DNA of 64,000 bases, taken from assembly GCF_018991925.1 (NCBI RefSeq), contig NW_024735503.1, forward strand, positions 2,228,907 through 2,292,906, in the 5' to 3' direction. Below are positions 33,041-43,204 of this stretch, in pieces. The notes under the pieces were generated by a model that saw only the letters and a list, made by a program, of their open reading frames with translations, made no database searches and was not told the DNA's origin. Origin of the DNA: Homarus americanus. Lineage: Eukaryota; Arthropoda; Malacostraca; Decapoda; Nephropidae. The translations under genes and the position numbers were made by a program. How positions within the stretch are numbered: position 1 is the first letter of the stretch; each line of letters opens with the position of its first letter.

Positions 33041-35869
33041 CTAAGGTGGATCACTGTGGCGGACATAGATGGATCGCGGGTTGGGTTGTTGTAGTGTGGG
33101 CAGACTCCGGGGCCACCAGGCGTGGGGTCTCCCTCCGTTGATGTCTTCCCCGCGTAGGTGGTCTGGGCTGTGAGGGTCGTCCAGGAGCTTGTCCCAAACC
33201 TTCTTCCCTAGGCGATGGAACCTGAAGTTGAGGGCCTCTGTTTTATTTCTTAGGTGGATGGTTTCCACTGTCTCCTGGTAGGGTGGCGCTTGGCCACTGG
33301 CTGACCTCAAACATTTGTTTTGGAAGCTCTGTAGTTGTTGTAGTCTAGTCTTCCCGAGTGTGACGAGTGGTATAGATGGGTACTCCAACACAGGCCTCAC
33401 CAGCGCCTTGTACAGGTGAACTTGTATCTTCTCAGGCATCAATTTAAAACGTTTTAATTTGGCTGCGGCGACTTTGGCTTTATTTAGTCTGTCCTTCACG
33501 TGGGGAATGATGCCCGTCCGAGAAATGATGAGGCCGAGCAACCTGCCTTGTTTAGAGTACTCAATCTCTTCGTCGTCGATCATCAATGGGGCCGGCTTGA
33601 ATTTGGCTATGGGTATGACCTCAAATTTCGTTTTGTTTGTTTTTATTTTCCATTTATTTTCATACTCCGAGATCTCCTCTATTGCCCGAGCAGTGAGTCG
33701 CGCCATCCTTGCCGTGGACCTTCCTGGGCAGGTGACGATCTGTGTTACATCGTCTGCATACATGACGTACTCGCTGCCGACGATTGGGGGTGGCAGGTCA
33801 GCCGTGTAGAGTGTGTAAAGGGTTGGTGAGAGACAAGAGCCCTGAGGCACGCCGCTCGATAGTGAGAATTCTTCTCCAAAATGTTCTTGCATCTTAATTT
33901 TGGCTCTGCGGTCCGTAATGAAGTTGCACAGCAGGCGAGTCAGATTTTCGGGTAGCCCCAGTTGTATGATCTTATACTGCAGTCCTGCGTGCCAAACTTT
34001 GTCAAACGCCTTGCTGACGTCCCTCAGTACTATATTGCACTGTAGGCGGCCAGTCATGGCATTGGCGATCTGCTCGTAGGCCTGAGCTATGGCGGTGGAT
34101 GTGCCTCGGTACTGGCGGAAGCCGAACTGGCGGGGATTATGCACGTCTTCGTCCTCCAGATACATCCGCAATCGCTTGTTGACTATTTTTTCGAAGATTT
34201 TGGCAGGTACCTCTAGCAGCGATATTGGTCGAAAGTTTTCGACTTTGTTTGGAGGCTTCCCTGCTTTTGGTATGAGGCGAATAACGGCGATTTTGAACAT
34301 CTTAGGGAAGTATCCAGAGGCGAGGCAGGCGTTGCATATATGAGCAAGCCTCTCTATCATGTTGCCGGGGAGTTGAGCCAGGATCTTCTTGTTAATGTGA
34401 CTTTGACCAGGTGATTTGTTTTTAAACCCTTTTATGACGGCTGACACATCTGCAGGAACAATGCGTTCCGTCAGGTAGCTTCCGTCCACCAGTCTGGTGA
34501 AGTCAGTCCGTGGGAGCGGCTGGAGCAGGTGCTGATGGTCCTGCAACTGACCTAAAATGTCCTCCTCAAAGTCCCTGTCGAAGCCCTCGTTTTCCTGTTC
34601 ACTAATGGTAAAGATCTTTCGTAAATATCGCCGATGTAGTTGTTCTTGGTTTTCTTCCTCGAATATTTTTACGTTGTTTTGGTCGAGCAGGTAAGGGACC
34701 GTGCTAGAGGTGGAACCCATCAGTCGCTTGATCCCTTTCCAGAATGCAGCAGAATCGCGGTAATTGTTGGCTGCCTCCCACACCAAGGCGGCCCACTTTT
34801 GTTCATGTAGACGTTTGCTCTCGTGCTGGATGTCCGTCTGTAGCTCTCGGTACCGGTCTCTCAGCTCCTGCGTCCACCCGCGGATACTGGCTAGCTGTCT
34901 CACGTGAGTGTACTGGACACTGAGCTGCCTCAGCTGGTGACTAGTGTGAGGATGGGGAATGGTCCTGTAACTGGTGGTCGGGATGTTGTTGTCCATCTCC
35001 GTCTTCACATCCTTATACCATTGTTCGACCGCGTCGTCGATGTCATTAGGGCTGGCTTCTTCCAGGTTTCTCCCCTGCTTGAGACTGAGAGACTCCTTGA
35101 AAGAGTCCCAGTCTGCCCGTTTGAGGTTTGACCTGATGTTGGCGGGTATCATAATGGGATTGGATGAGAGCGTCACGACGACTGGCAGGTGATCGCTGGT
35201 ACTGATGGGTCCGGCGGTAACGTGCCTGTTCAGGACGGCCTCGTTGTTAGAGAGGATTATGTCGGGTGTTGTGGCACTGGCACGTCTGATCAATGTCGGG
35301 AAATCTGGCCCGAGGTGTTGCAGTTTTCCCCTTCTGATGTTGTCATACAGCGCCACACCGACGTTGTTCTCATTACCGTGTCCGAGTATGGCGTGGCGCG
35401 CATTTAAGTCCCCTATGATGTATGTTGGTTTTCTGTGGCGTAGCAACTGGTTTAGGTCTTGTTCGGGTAAGTAAGGACGTCTGGGAGGTAGGTACATCGT
35501 GCATATGATAACAGATCCCCTAGTTGTCTCCACCTGCACTCCTAGAACTGAATCCTCGAAGTCTGGCAACACTCTATGACTCAGACGTGACCTGACGGCC
35601 ACAGCGACACCATCGTTCAGCTCACCCGTCATGTTCCTCTGGTATACAGTGTAGCCAAAAATTTTCAGCTTACTTTCGTCCTTTATGCCCGTACTGTTTA
35701 ACAGAATGATGTCTGGGTCTAATTGATAGTATAAGTTAGACAGTTCATTACGTCTATTAAGGGACCAGTGTAGGACATTATGTTGGACAATTTTCATCCT
35801 GCTAACGACTGCCATTTCGGAGACTGTAGCTTGGGGCGTCGCTTGGAGTGTTTGCTCGGCTTCTGCCAT
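33041..35869 (-). CDS. LINE ORF2: AP-endonuclease and reverse transcriptase (942 aa)
   Basis: Encodes the enzyme that nicks target DNA and copies the element RNA in place. Residues about 24-240 form an exonuclease-endonuclease-phosphatase domain: QHN at 29-31, GDLNARH at 153-159 and SDHLPV at 225-230. Residues about 530-770 form the RT: FRPISLL (546-552), FGFR (582-585), DVSKAFDKVWH (617-627), SGVPQGSCLSPTL (672-684) and the catalytic YADD at 704-707. The usual endonuclease glutamate position reads LLNSTG (56-61), without Glu. No RNase H domain follows; the C-terminal 170 residues are a LINE thumb and tail. The first ATG lies inside ORF1 (68-base overlap, another frame), so translation probably depends on termination-reinitiation or a downstream ATG such as codon 19 or 25. 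Confidence 0.93.
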   Translation of the reverse strand: MAEAEQTLQATPQATVSEMAVVSRMKIVQHNVLHWSLNRRNELSNLYYQLDPDIILLNSTGIKDESKLKIFGYTVYQRNMTGELNDGVAVAVRSRLSHRVLPDFEDSVLGVQVETTRGSVIICTMYLPPRRPYLPEQDLNQLLRHRKPTYIIGDLNARHAILGHGNENNVGVALYDNIRRGKLQHLGPDFPTLIRRASATTPDIILSNNEAVLNRHVTAGPISTSDHLPVVVTLSSNPIMIPANIRSNLKRADWDSFKESLSLKQGRNLEEASPNDIDDAVEQWYKDVKTEMDNNIPTTSYRTIPHPHTSHQLRQLSVQYTHVRQLASIRGWTQELRDRYRELQTDIQHESKRLHEQKWAALVWEAANNYRDSAAFWKGIKRLMGSTSSTVPYLLDQNNVKIFEEENQEQLHRRYLRKIFTISEQENEGFDRDFEEDILGQLQDHQHLLQPLPRTDFTRLVDGSYLTERIVPADVSAVIKGFKNKSPGQSHINKKILAQLPGNMIERLAHICNACLASGYFPKMFKIAVIRLIPKAGKPPNKVENFRPISLLEVPAKIFEKIVNKRLRMYLEDEDVHNPRQFGFRQYRGTSTAIAQAYEQIANAMTGRLQCNIVLRDVSKAFDKVWHAGLQYKIIQLGLPENLTRLLCNFITDRRAKIKMQEHFGEEFSLSSGVPQGSCLSPTLYTLYTADLPPPIVGSEYVMYADDVTQIVTCPGRSTARMARLTARAIEEISEYENKWKIKTNKTKFEVIPIAKFKPAPLMIDDEEIEYSKQGRLLGLIISRTGIIPHVKDRLNKAKVAAAKLKRFKLMPEKIQVHLYKALVRPVLEYPSIPLVTLGKTRLQQLQSFQNKCLRSASGQAPPYQETVETIHLRNKTEALNFRFHRLGKKVWDKLLDDPHSPDHLRGEDINGGRPHAWWPRSLPTLQQPNPRSIYVRHSDPP

Positions 35870-37451
35870 TTCTAGGGGGACGGAACTTCTTAGCAGAGCC
35901 TTCGGACATCTGCTTGTCAGTCAATGGCGGGCCCTCGAACCTCTCGTCACCCTTGTACAGGAAGGTGTTCAGGTCCTGGGCCTGCGTGTCGTAGTAATCA
36001 ACTGACGCTGCAGCTCGAGGGTCTTGTTCCTCTGTGGGTTGAGTCGTCATCATCTGGTCGCAACCATTGACTGTGGTTGCAGTCCGATGGTCACTGTCGT
36101 CGCTGGGAGTGCATGTAATGGGATCGCGGGCATTTACGGTGTCGTTGGAGCTGTGATCCCTGGGGGACTGACTGGCCACGTCGGGATTGCGGTTGTACTG
36201 ACTTTTGCCTAAGTCAAGGAGGTCATGGTCTATTTCTGGCGTGGGTTGAGGCCGTCCATAGGTCGTTGAGTGGGTTACTGCCTTAAGGATTTCTTTTGAA
36301 GGGACTTCGTCGCTTATTTCAACAGGTGCAATGTTGTTCCTGGTTAGTGTCTCGTTGAGGTGTTTCGAGAATGAACCTGGATGAACCATGTTCATGTGAT
36401 GGGCATGCAGGTAAGACAAGTATATAGTGGTGGCTTTGGACTCGTCCAGCTGTGGAGAGGAGACGCTCCTGATACTCTCCGCCACTGCGTCCCTCATGGC
36501 GCCCAGTGACTCAGTAACTGCCTGTTGTATTGAGTCCTTGATGGTTCTTATCTCTGATTGCAGGACTTCCATGGTCTCGCTGACATTGTTGAGCTTTTGG
36601 GAGTCTGCTTGAGTTTCTTTTAGAGCGTCTTTTAGGGTTTGGCTGTAAGCCATGATCGTCGACTGAGTGGTCCTTTCTATGGTGTTAGAAATTTCCCTGG
36701 TTTCTTTTTGTTTGGTTATTTCGGTCAGTTTCTTCTCTGTTTCTTGAAGTACCTGTTTCCTGACCAGGCAGGTGGCAGAGAAGGTCCTGTGGTCACCCTC
36801 GCAGACGACACACTTTTTTATGGTGCTACGGCAGTCTTTGTAGAAGTGCTGATCAGATGAACACTCAGAGCATATGACCCCTTGCATGGGGCAGTTCTTG
36901 GTCATGTGGTCATTGTATATATAGCACTTCATACATTGTTGGATGGGCGTATACTTTTCATATTCTATTTGGTGGGATGAGATGGAAGTGCCATATGCAT
37001 AGAGCCCTTTCTCCTTCATTCTTTTTGCATCCGTTGTGTCTGCAAAGCGAACCTTGATTATATTATGGGCATACATAGGATACACCTCCACAACCTTGAC
37101 ATTGTTTTGCTTTTGTATTTCATCTCTTATTTCTTCTGCGTTATTTTCCACTACATCTTTGTCTAACTTCTTACATACAAGGGTGAGCTTGGCGCCGTAT
37201 TCCCGTGGGACAATGACCTCGTAACCGTTAATTTTCATTTTGTCCATGGCACTAGACTTAAGTAGTTTATCAGCATCTTCATCTGTTTCTGTGAGGATGA
37301 TGTAACCATCTCTCAGATCCACAAGTCTATTTATTCTCACCCTTAGGTCGCTCAGTAGCCTTTTTAGCCCTATTCGAGACCCCTGGGTCGGGGTTCCGGA
37401 GATCTTCACTCTCACTTTGGCCATGGTCAGTAACATACATGAATGAATCAA
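35802..37451 (-). CDS. LINE ORF1: gag-like RNA-binding protein with zinc knuckles (549 aa)
   Basis: Expected to bind the element RNA and form the ribonucleoprotein that ORF2 acts on. Residues about 10-150 look like two RNA-recognition-like folds (VKISGTP at 15-21 and KVRFADT at 133-139). Three knuckles follow: CMKCYIYNDHMTKNC (173-187, spacing C2C5H4C), CSECSSDQHFYKDC (194-207, a standard C2C4H4C) and CVVCEGDHRTFSATC (214-228, C2C3H6C). Next is a charged, probably coiled-coil stretch (about 233-330) and a low-complexity, polar C-terminus ending SYSLRNGSR. The frame opens at an early Met, but Met10 (MAKVRVKISG) may be the true start. The stop lies inside ORF2. Confidence 0.9.
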   Translation of the reverse strand: MIHSCMLLTMAKVRVKISGTPTQGSRIGLKRLLSDLRVRINRLVDLRDGYIILTETDEDADKLLKSSAMDKMKINGYEVIVPREYGAKLTLVCKKLDKDVVENNAEEIRDEIQKQNNVKVVEVYPMYAHNIIKVRFADTTDAKRMKEKGLYAYGTSISSHQIEYEKYTPIQQCMKCYIYNDHMTKNCPMQGVICSECSSDQHFYKDCRSTIKKCVVCEGDHRTFSATCLVRKQVLQETEKKLTEITKQKETREISNTIERTTQSTIMAYSQTLKDALKETQADSQKLNNVSETMEVLQSEIRTIKDSIQQAVTESLGAMRDAVAESIRSVSSPQLDESKATTIYLSYLHAHHMNMVHPGSFSKHLNETLTRNNIAPVEISDEVPSKEILKAVTHSTTYGRPQPTPEIDHDLLDLGKSQYNRNPDVASQSPRDHSSNDTVNARDPITCTPSDDSDHRTATTVNGCDQMMTTQPTEEQDPRAAASVDYYDTQAQDLNTFLYKGDERFEGPPLTDKQMSEGSAKKFRPPRNGRSRANTPSDAPSYSLRNGSR

Positions 37452-37930
37452 TGAAAATTCTACCTAATCTGTCCACCTCAGCTAAACCCCATGGATGCCG
37501 CTCCTTCTGTCCGCTTGCTGGGCGAGTAAAGACGGGTCTAGGGGTAGGGTGAACAGACAATCCCCTGGCGGGGGCCTAGCCAAGCCCTAACACCTAGCAG
37601 TGACAGGTTATGAAGCACTGTCGAATCCCTAACAGAAAATGTTGCCACCCTTACTGTCTCGACTCAGCAGCCCTCTGAGGGCCCCCCTTGTGGCTCTGCC
37701 CGCAGGGTTCGCGTCGTTACCAAACAGCAGGGACTCTAGGCGAAAGGATAGGATAGGGAAGAAGCGCAGTGTACAAGAATAATGATATCCATGTACAACT
37801 ACATGATAAAGCAGACAGAACGGACCCAACGCGAAAAACAAGGCAGACAGTCGTAACGGTCAGCGATTTGAACTGAGCAGGGAGCGACGCGTGGCGCGTC
37901 CGCTCGCTATGAAGGTTGGGTGCGCTCTTA
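37452..37930 (-). promoter_or_regulatory. LINE 5' untranslated region, presumed internal promoter
   Basis: About 480 bases upstream of ORF1, richer in GC near its 5' end (37840-37920) than neighbouring DNA. Jockey-type LINEs use an internal promoter in this position; no specific initiator or downstream element was confirmed. A tataagag word sits at the 5' boundary. Confidence 0.5.
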
Positions 37931-38690
37931 TAGGGCTGGAGTATGTGGTCGGAGCTTGTCCTTGAGTCGAGTAGAATGAATTATCTCTCGCTGTTGAGGT
38001 CCAAGTTGATCCTGTCGCTTGCTGTATATTTTCACTAAATCTTCTAGCTTTAATACGGGATTTTTCTTATCATTAAGTTCTTCTTCAACGAATGTTATAA
38101 GTTTAGCAAATGCTTTGTTATTATGCAAGTCATTTTCTTGACCTTCAGCTGATTTTTGAGAGTTAATAACTTTGACCCGGTTATATAATATTAAGCGCTT
38201 CAAGTGATATTTCATCTCAATTGCTATTATATCACCAGCACTCAATTTTGCCAGCAACTTGGTGTCACCCACACAAAGAGCAGCTGACCGGACTCTCTAG
38301 TCCAGCCCATAAGTACTTGACCTGGTATAGTTGTCCAGGATTTCCATATCCATCACAAAAGAAGCATTTTGCAGATACGTCCGCTGATTCATGAGAACGT
38401 CTGATTCACTTTGCCACACCTTCTGGTGTTATATCACTCGTGGAGTCATCAACTTGCCGTTTTTTGAGACGGATTATCTTGGTTTAGTTATAGTTGTCTG
38501 TGTATACCTTGTGCCACTTTGCTTTATGGCTTACTAGTGTGGTACTGATGCCATCTCCTTCATCAAAGGAAGTTAGTTTCAGGGAGCTTGGTAAACCTCC
38601 AATATGGCTGAACTTTTACAAATCATCAGCAAGAGTTGTGTACCCTACACCAACGTCTTCTGTAATGTAGAAATTAAGACAGTCAACCAA
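37931..38690 (-). pseudogene. Uncharacterised family pseudogene, 5' half (split by LINE)
   Basis: Minus-strand blocks in order: EDVGVGYTTLADDL (stop) KFSHIGGLP, TSFDEGDGI, SHKAKWHK, TKIIRLKKRQ, KCFFCDGYGNPG, SSTYGLD (stop) RVRSAALCVGDTKLLAKLSA, GDIIAIEMKYHLKRLILYN, FAKLITFVEEEL, LKLEDLVKIYSKRQDQLG and STRLKDKLRPHTPAL. This order and these words match the family whose 3' half lies at 32100-32663 (usual forms DVGAGYKTLA, DEGDGI, HKAKWHK, CFFCD, LLAKLSAGD, YHxxCLxxLYN, FxLxDLxKLYxxRLxQLG, HTTRLKxRL). Cys/His-bearing blocks (KWHK and CFFCD) could bind metal, which is inference. In-frame stops and shifts show decay. The intact part 37928-38272 is only a surviving open piece. Confidence 0.78.
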
Positions 38691-38699
38691 ACCTAACTG

Positions 38700-40585
38700 T
38701 ACATCTGTCTTCACTACTTAGAAAATTACTCAAGCAGATAAATGGGCATAATATATTACTGTGTTTTGAAATAAAGACATAAATATGGGATTCAAAGTTT
38801 AGTTCAGGAAAAAACACGAAAATCTTTAAACAACAAACAAACAAGCCAACACACCGGTCTGACAAATATTATATAGAATAAGATGTTTTTATAAGGTCAC
38901 GATATATAATGTATCCAAATTTCAGTATGTGTTTGGACCAACAATAAGGGGCTGTTACTGTTCCAGAGGCGCTACACGGTCAGGCAACCAGGGAACACTG
39001 TTCAATTGGCACTATATCGGAAAATCTTTACTAACCCAAGTAGAATATGTGGCCAAAGTCTCATAAGTCTATACAAAAGTGAATAATTATACCTATTTTA
39101 TGTGCTTATCCGCCCCACTAAAATATATATATATATATATATAATATACAGTTCAAATGGACACAAAGTGTATCATAAACACTTTATGTGGTAGAGGCGG
39201 TGTGTGCTCCCCTCCTCTCCCTTGTGTACACTGGAGCGGTATTTCTCCTTCCCCCGCTGTGTGGCGGAACACGCCAGGCTGTCCACTTCCTCTGTGTCTC
39301 TACTTCGTTTTTATCCTCCTCCTCTGTGCTGCCAGACAGGGTCAAAGTTTTCCACTCCGCTGTGTCTGCTGACAATATCTCAAACAATTCGTTTTGGCTT
39401 TTGGTGGAGCAGCACAACTGAAATATGGAAATTTAAAAATTATTGTTAGGATGAAGGTGCAGATATTAACTAAGAATAGCGCCTTCAATCTGTAATATAA
39501 CAATTCTACAAAATAGTTTTAAGTTTTGGAATTATAAGAACCAGCAGGGTATTTAGTGATGGTCTTTAAGGGTTATTCCTTCAATTAATGCAAACTTCTT
39601 AAATAAGTTTCTGTTGGAAAAATAAAAAGATCAAGCTTGTTTATTTTTCTCAACAGCCCAACTTTTTTTTAAATATAAAAGAAAATTTCTTACATAATAC
39701 TTTTCTTTGGTATTTCTTTTAAATAATAACATAACGAATAATGCAAAATATTTCATGCACAAATTTTTATTAAAAGAAAATGCTTCCAGTGACCCCGTGT
39801 ATATTATTGGACCGTTGCTGGGGTGATACTCTAGCAGTGAAGAAATATTTGGAATTTTAATAGAAAGTTACATCAAGATTGTTGTTGTGAGATGGTTGGG
39901 TCCACACTGTCGCAACTACATCTTGTATTCAGATGTTGTGTAGCTTCTCAGGCAGCAGTCAGGACCTCCAGAGACCAGTAAATTTCTTCCATGAATTTTG
40001 ATGTTCCAAGAAGCGAAATCTTGATAAGTCGCAGCCAGGTCGTGCTACTTGGCTAAATCCCGTATATCTTTTAAGCTAAACTTTCGCTGAATTCATATAA
40101 AACTTTGAAGCATAAATGTTTAGTTAATACCTGATAGTGTTACACATATGTTGGAGATAAGGAACTGCAGTGACTGGGTGGCTGTGTTGAGGAACATTCT
40201 AAATTTAATAATTGGTTTAAACCGAGTTGTTGAAGTAGAACTCTAAGTTGTAGATGGTTGGATACAAGGTTAAGGTATCTGTTCTGATCTCCTCTAAATG
40301 AAAGCTTTCCAACACCAAACCTGAGGACTATATCGCCTGCCAAGTGTATGTTGTTTGTCATTATTATTACTGACCATAACTTAAACCGATTTAATAATTG
40401 TCTTTCTAAATAACGTTCCAAGATGAAAAGTTATTACACATGCCAACATTTATATTTTCTTATCTAAAATATATTTAACGTATAGTTCACTGGCATTGCA
40501 TAAAATTTTTACATTACTTACACTTTTTACTGAGCACTCTTAGATGGCGGAAAAACATTTGCGTCTACTGTATTATTCCCTGTCT
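38700..40585. other. Unique AT-rich DNA, nothing recognised
   Basis: Includes an (AT)n run at about 39124-39143. The minus-strand frame at 40140-40421 has no known domain. Confidence 0.5.
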
Positions 40586-40591
40586 AACAGA

Positions 40592-40804
40592 CAGTAATAC
40601 TTCACTACTGCGTTTACAGAGGCTCGTCAGGTTTTGTGCAGTGTGGCAGTTCTGTGTTTATTTACATTCAACAGAAGGAAATTAGCAATAGTAAACATAC
40701 TATGGAATCAAATTAATACAATATTAAAACAAATATATAAAAAATGATGATTTGTGGAATGTTTATATGACGAGCCCCTGTAAACGCACTAGTGAAGGGG
40801 ACTG
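40592..40804 (-). mobile_element. MITE copy 1 (mariner-like TA target)
   Basis: Right end is cgtttacaggggctcgtca read on the minus strand; the left end reads ttcactactgcgtttacaga then ggctcgtca, an imperfect inverted copy. The interior is the reverse complement of copy 2 at 42998-43200 (gtgcagtgtggcag, gtgtttatttacat, atagtaaacatac, tggaatcaa), so the two are one family in opposite orientation. The outer base pair after the right end is TA; the left end has diverged. No coding capacity, about 213 bases. Confidence 0.85.
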
Positions 40805-40809
40805 TACAT

Positions 40810-42990
40810 TAGGTTTATATAATTACCTCACCCACTGTACCTTTCCTATGAGACGTAAGTAGTCATCAAACTCATATAAACTCTTGAAGGGCAGATGTTG
40901 TAGCTAACTTGCAAGTACGTTCATAGAGTCCACAATAAACCTGTAATATGTGACGCTTCTTTTCGTCATATATTTGAGAACACTTATGACTGTGTCGGTG
41001 GTTCTGATATATAACCCACTCTGCCATCCAGTCTCTTGAAAGAGATGGAAAAGTTGTTCAGTAAATATTCAAAATTCTGGACATTAGTGAAACCTGAAGC
41101 AAAATGTTCCTTCCTCTTCTGTGTGGTGATCCAACATCCACCATGCAGGTAATATTTCTCAGATCTGATGATATAAGAGACATCTGTTGTCGCACCTTGA
41201 TACTGAGCGACACCCATTCATCATCGTATATTTTATTAATGTTTACACTTCTGTTCTGGGCGGTGTTCAGTTTCAACACTTAATATGTTGTAATCGGAGA
41301 ATGATTTTTAATCTTTTACTTCACGGTAGAACTGTGGTGAGTACATAACCAGGGGCTGCACAGGCTGCTACCAATAACCAAATGGAGCAGGACAATGTGT
41401 GTCCGCCAGAGGTCGTGTTTGTTATCAATTTTGTCGCATGGTCTGCTGGTGCTCTCTCTCTCTGCTGACTATCAAGAAACTCCGACAATATTACATGATT
41501 ATTTCCTTGTTTACCTCATTTATCCATTTTTTTCTTAATATATTCGTCTTTTTTTTTAATTATGAAGGTGTTATTATGACTAGCACTATATATTAAGACC
41601 ATAGAATATAATTTAGTATAATTAACGTTGGAATCTATTTTGAAAGGATTAATGTAACATAAGTAAGGATTGATGAAACGTCAGGTGAGTAATTTACCCA
41701 TGGCCAGGATCACAACGTTTGTCAGTAATAATAGTTGTGGAATCAGATTTATCTTAATCCGATTCACAGTCCGGCGCCCTGGGAAGAGTTCGCTAAAGAG
41801 TTAAATAGGGATAATCGCTGAATATACCAATACAAGTTGATTTTCATTTCTATCATCAAACACAACCTTCATTTGCTTCTTTCTTCATAGCGTTCTTTCT
41901 CTTAAGAATATTGTCAAAAGTTAGAGAGTAGAATTACAAACTAAAATTAAAATAAATATAATGTCACAAGTGAGTCTCTATCAGCGAGGAAATAAAGTTA
42001 TTTATTTCGTTTCTACAAATATAGTACAGTAATGTCGAATGGAATTGGATTACTATATTCCATGTCTCTCGTAATCCTTCCTGCCTATATAAACTCCAGC
42101 GTACAGTTACCTTGTCATGAGCCGTCGTTTCCCACACTGATTGAGGATCAAAATATGTGTCAGCTGTATTCTTTACTCACGTCTCTAACACCACCACAAT
42201 ATAGAGTATTTCCCAGCATCCAATAACTGAATGAGCGTCTCACCTTGGCCACGCTACACTTGCCAATATTTATCTGTGTCCGGCTGCAAAATGTTTCCAA
42301 TTCTGTACAGCCTTTATTACACTACCTCCCGTTGTCTCTCTCTCTTGGTGAGTCTTTTCTGTTGCCAGTGTCTGTGTTCTTTGTCTATATAGTTCAGGGA
42401 GGTGTGTGGGATCACTCGCTCAGCTAAAAACACTGGTGATCATTAAGTCATTTGCATTTGAATATCACAGTGGCCAGTGATTTAAGGTAAATTCTTTGGA
42501 GCATAGAGAAAAAAGATTAAGAATAATTGCTACACACACACACACTATATATAGATATATAGGACGAAGTAAGTTCCGGCAGGATGTAATTTACGACTAA
42601 CTGTCATGGGTAACAGTCCTGTGTAGAGTTAATTTCCTGGACTATAAAAAATACCTGATAGGGGACAGGAAATTGAATGACAATAAGTGTAACCTTCACT
42701 TTAGTATAGAATATCATGAAAATGAGAGTACCAGGTAGACCAACTATGAACAGCTGTTACACGATAGCTTAGGCTGATCCACTCTGTCAGTTGACAGTCA
42801 TGGTTCATATTATTTTCATTTACTTGTGACTTTGTTGTAAAATATATTGTATATTAAGCAGCAGTGTTGGTTAAGAGTTTAAGTCATACAGGGGTTCTTG
42901 CTCTCACATCAGCTTACTGCTTCCTTACCTTTATACAGATGTTTAATACAGACTAGAACAATTTTCTGAGATTTGTTGCTAAACAGTGTT
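40810..42990. other. Unique DNA between the two MITE copies
   Basis: No clear gene. Minus-strand open frames at 40984-41279 (77 and 73 residues, overlapping) have ordinary composition and no recognised domain; a hidden exon cannot be excluded. Confidence 0.45.
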
Positions 42991-42997
42991 CAAGGTA

Positions 42998-43200
42998 CAG
43001 TCCCCTTCACTAGTGCGTTGACAAGGCTCGTCATATAAGCATTACACAAAGCATTATCTGCGATAGATTTGTTTTAATATCGTTTAAATAATTGATTCCA
43101 TGGTAAGTTTACTATTGCGAGTTTCCTTTTGTCGATTGTAAACAAACACAGGGTTGCCACACTGCACGAGCCCCTGTAAACGCACTAGTGAAGGAGACTG
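42998..43200 (+). mobile_element. MITE copy 2 (mariner-like TA target)
   Basis: A 203-base element. The left end cagtccccttcactagtgcg and the right end, whose reverse complement reads cagtctccttcactagtgcg, form terminal inverted repeats of about 38 bases. Both ends are flanked by TA (42996-42997 and 43201-43202), the target duplication used by Tc1/mariner transposons. No ORF, so it depends on a transposase elsewhere. Confidence 0.9.
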
Positions 43201-43204
43201 TACA

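Larger units (their letters stand above)
32664..37930 (-). mobile_element. Near-complete non-LTR retrotransposon (Jockey-like LINE)
   Basis: A minus-strand element of about 5.3 kb: 5' untranslated region (37452-37930), ORF1 (35802-37451), ORF2 (33041-35869), 3' untranslated region (32697-33040) and a 33-base poly(A) (poly(T) at 32664-32696 on the plus strand). Both frames are uninterrupted, which suggests a fairly recent insertion. ORF2 has endonuclease and RT but no RNase H, and ORF1 carries three CCHC-type knuckles, together pointing to the Jockey-like group. The 5' boundary is set by where the interrupted pseudogene resumes. No clear target-site duplication is visible; the flanks fit an insertion with little or no duplication. 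Whether the element still moves is unknown. Confidence 0.88.

Noticed and set aside
33459..37224. Several plus-strand frames of 60-116 residues
   Set aside because: Antisense shadows of LINE ORF1 and ORF2.
40984..41279. Overlapping 77- and 73-residue minus frames
   Set aside because: No recognised motif, no clear splice context and no continuation beyond the stops.
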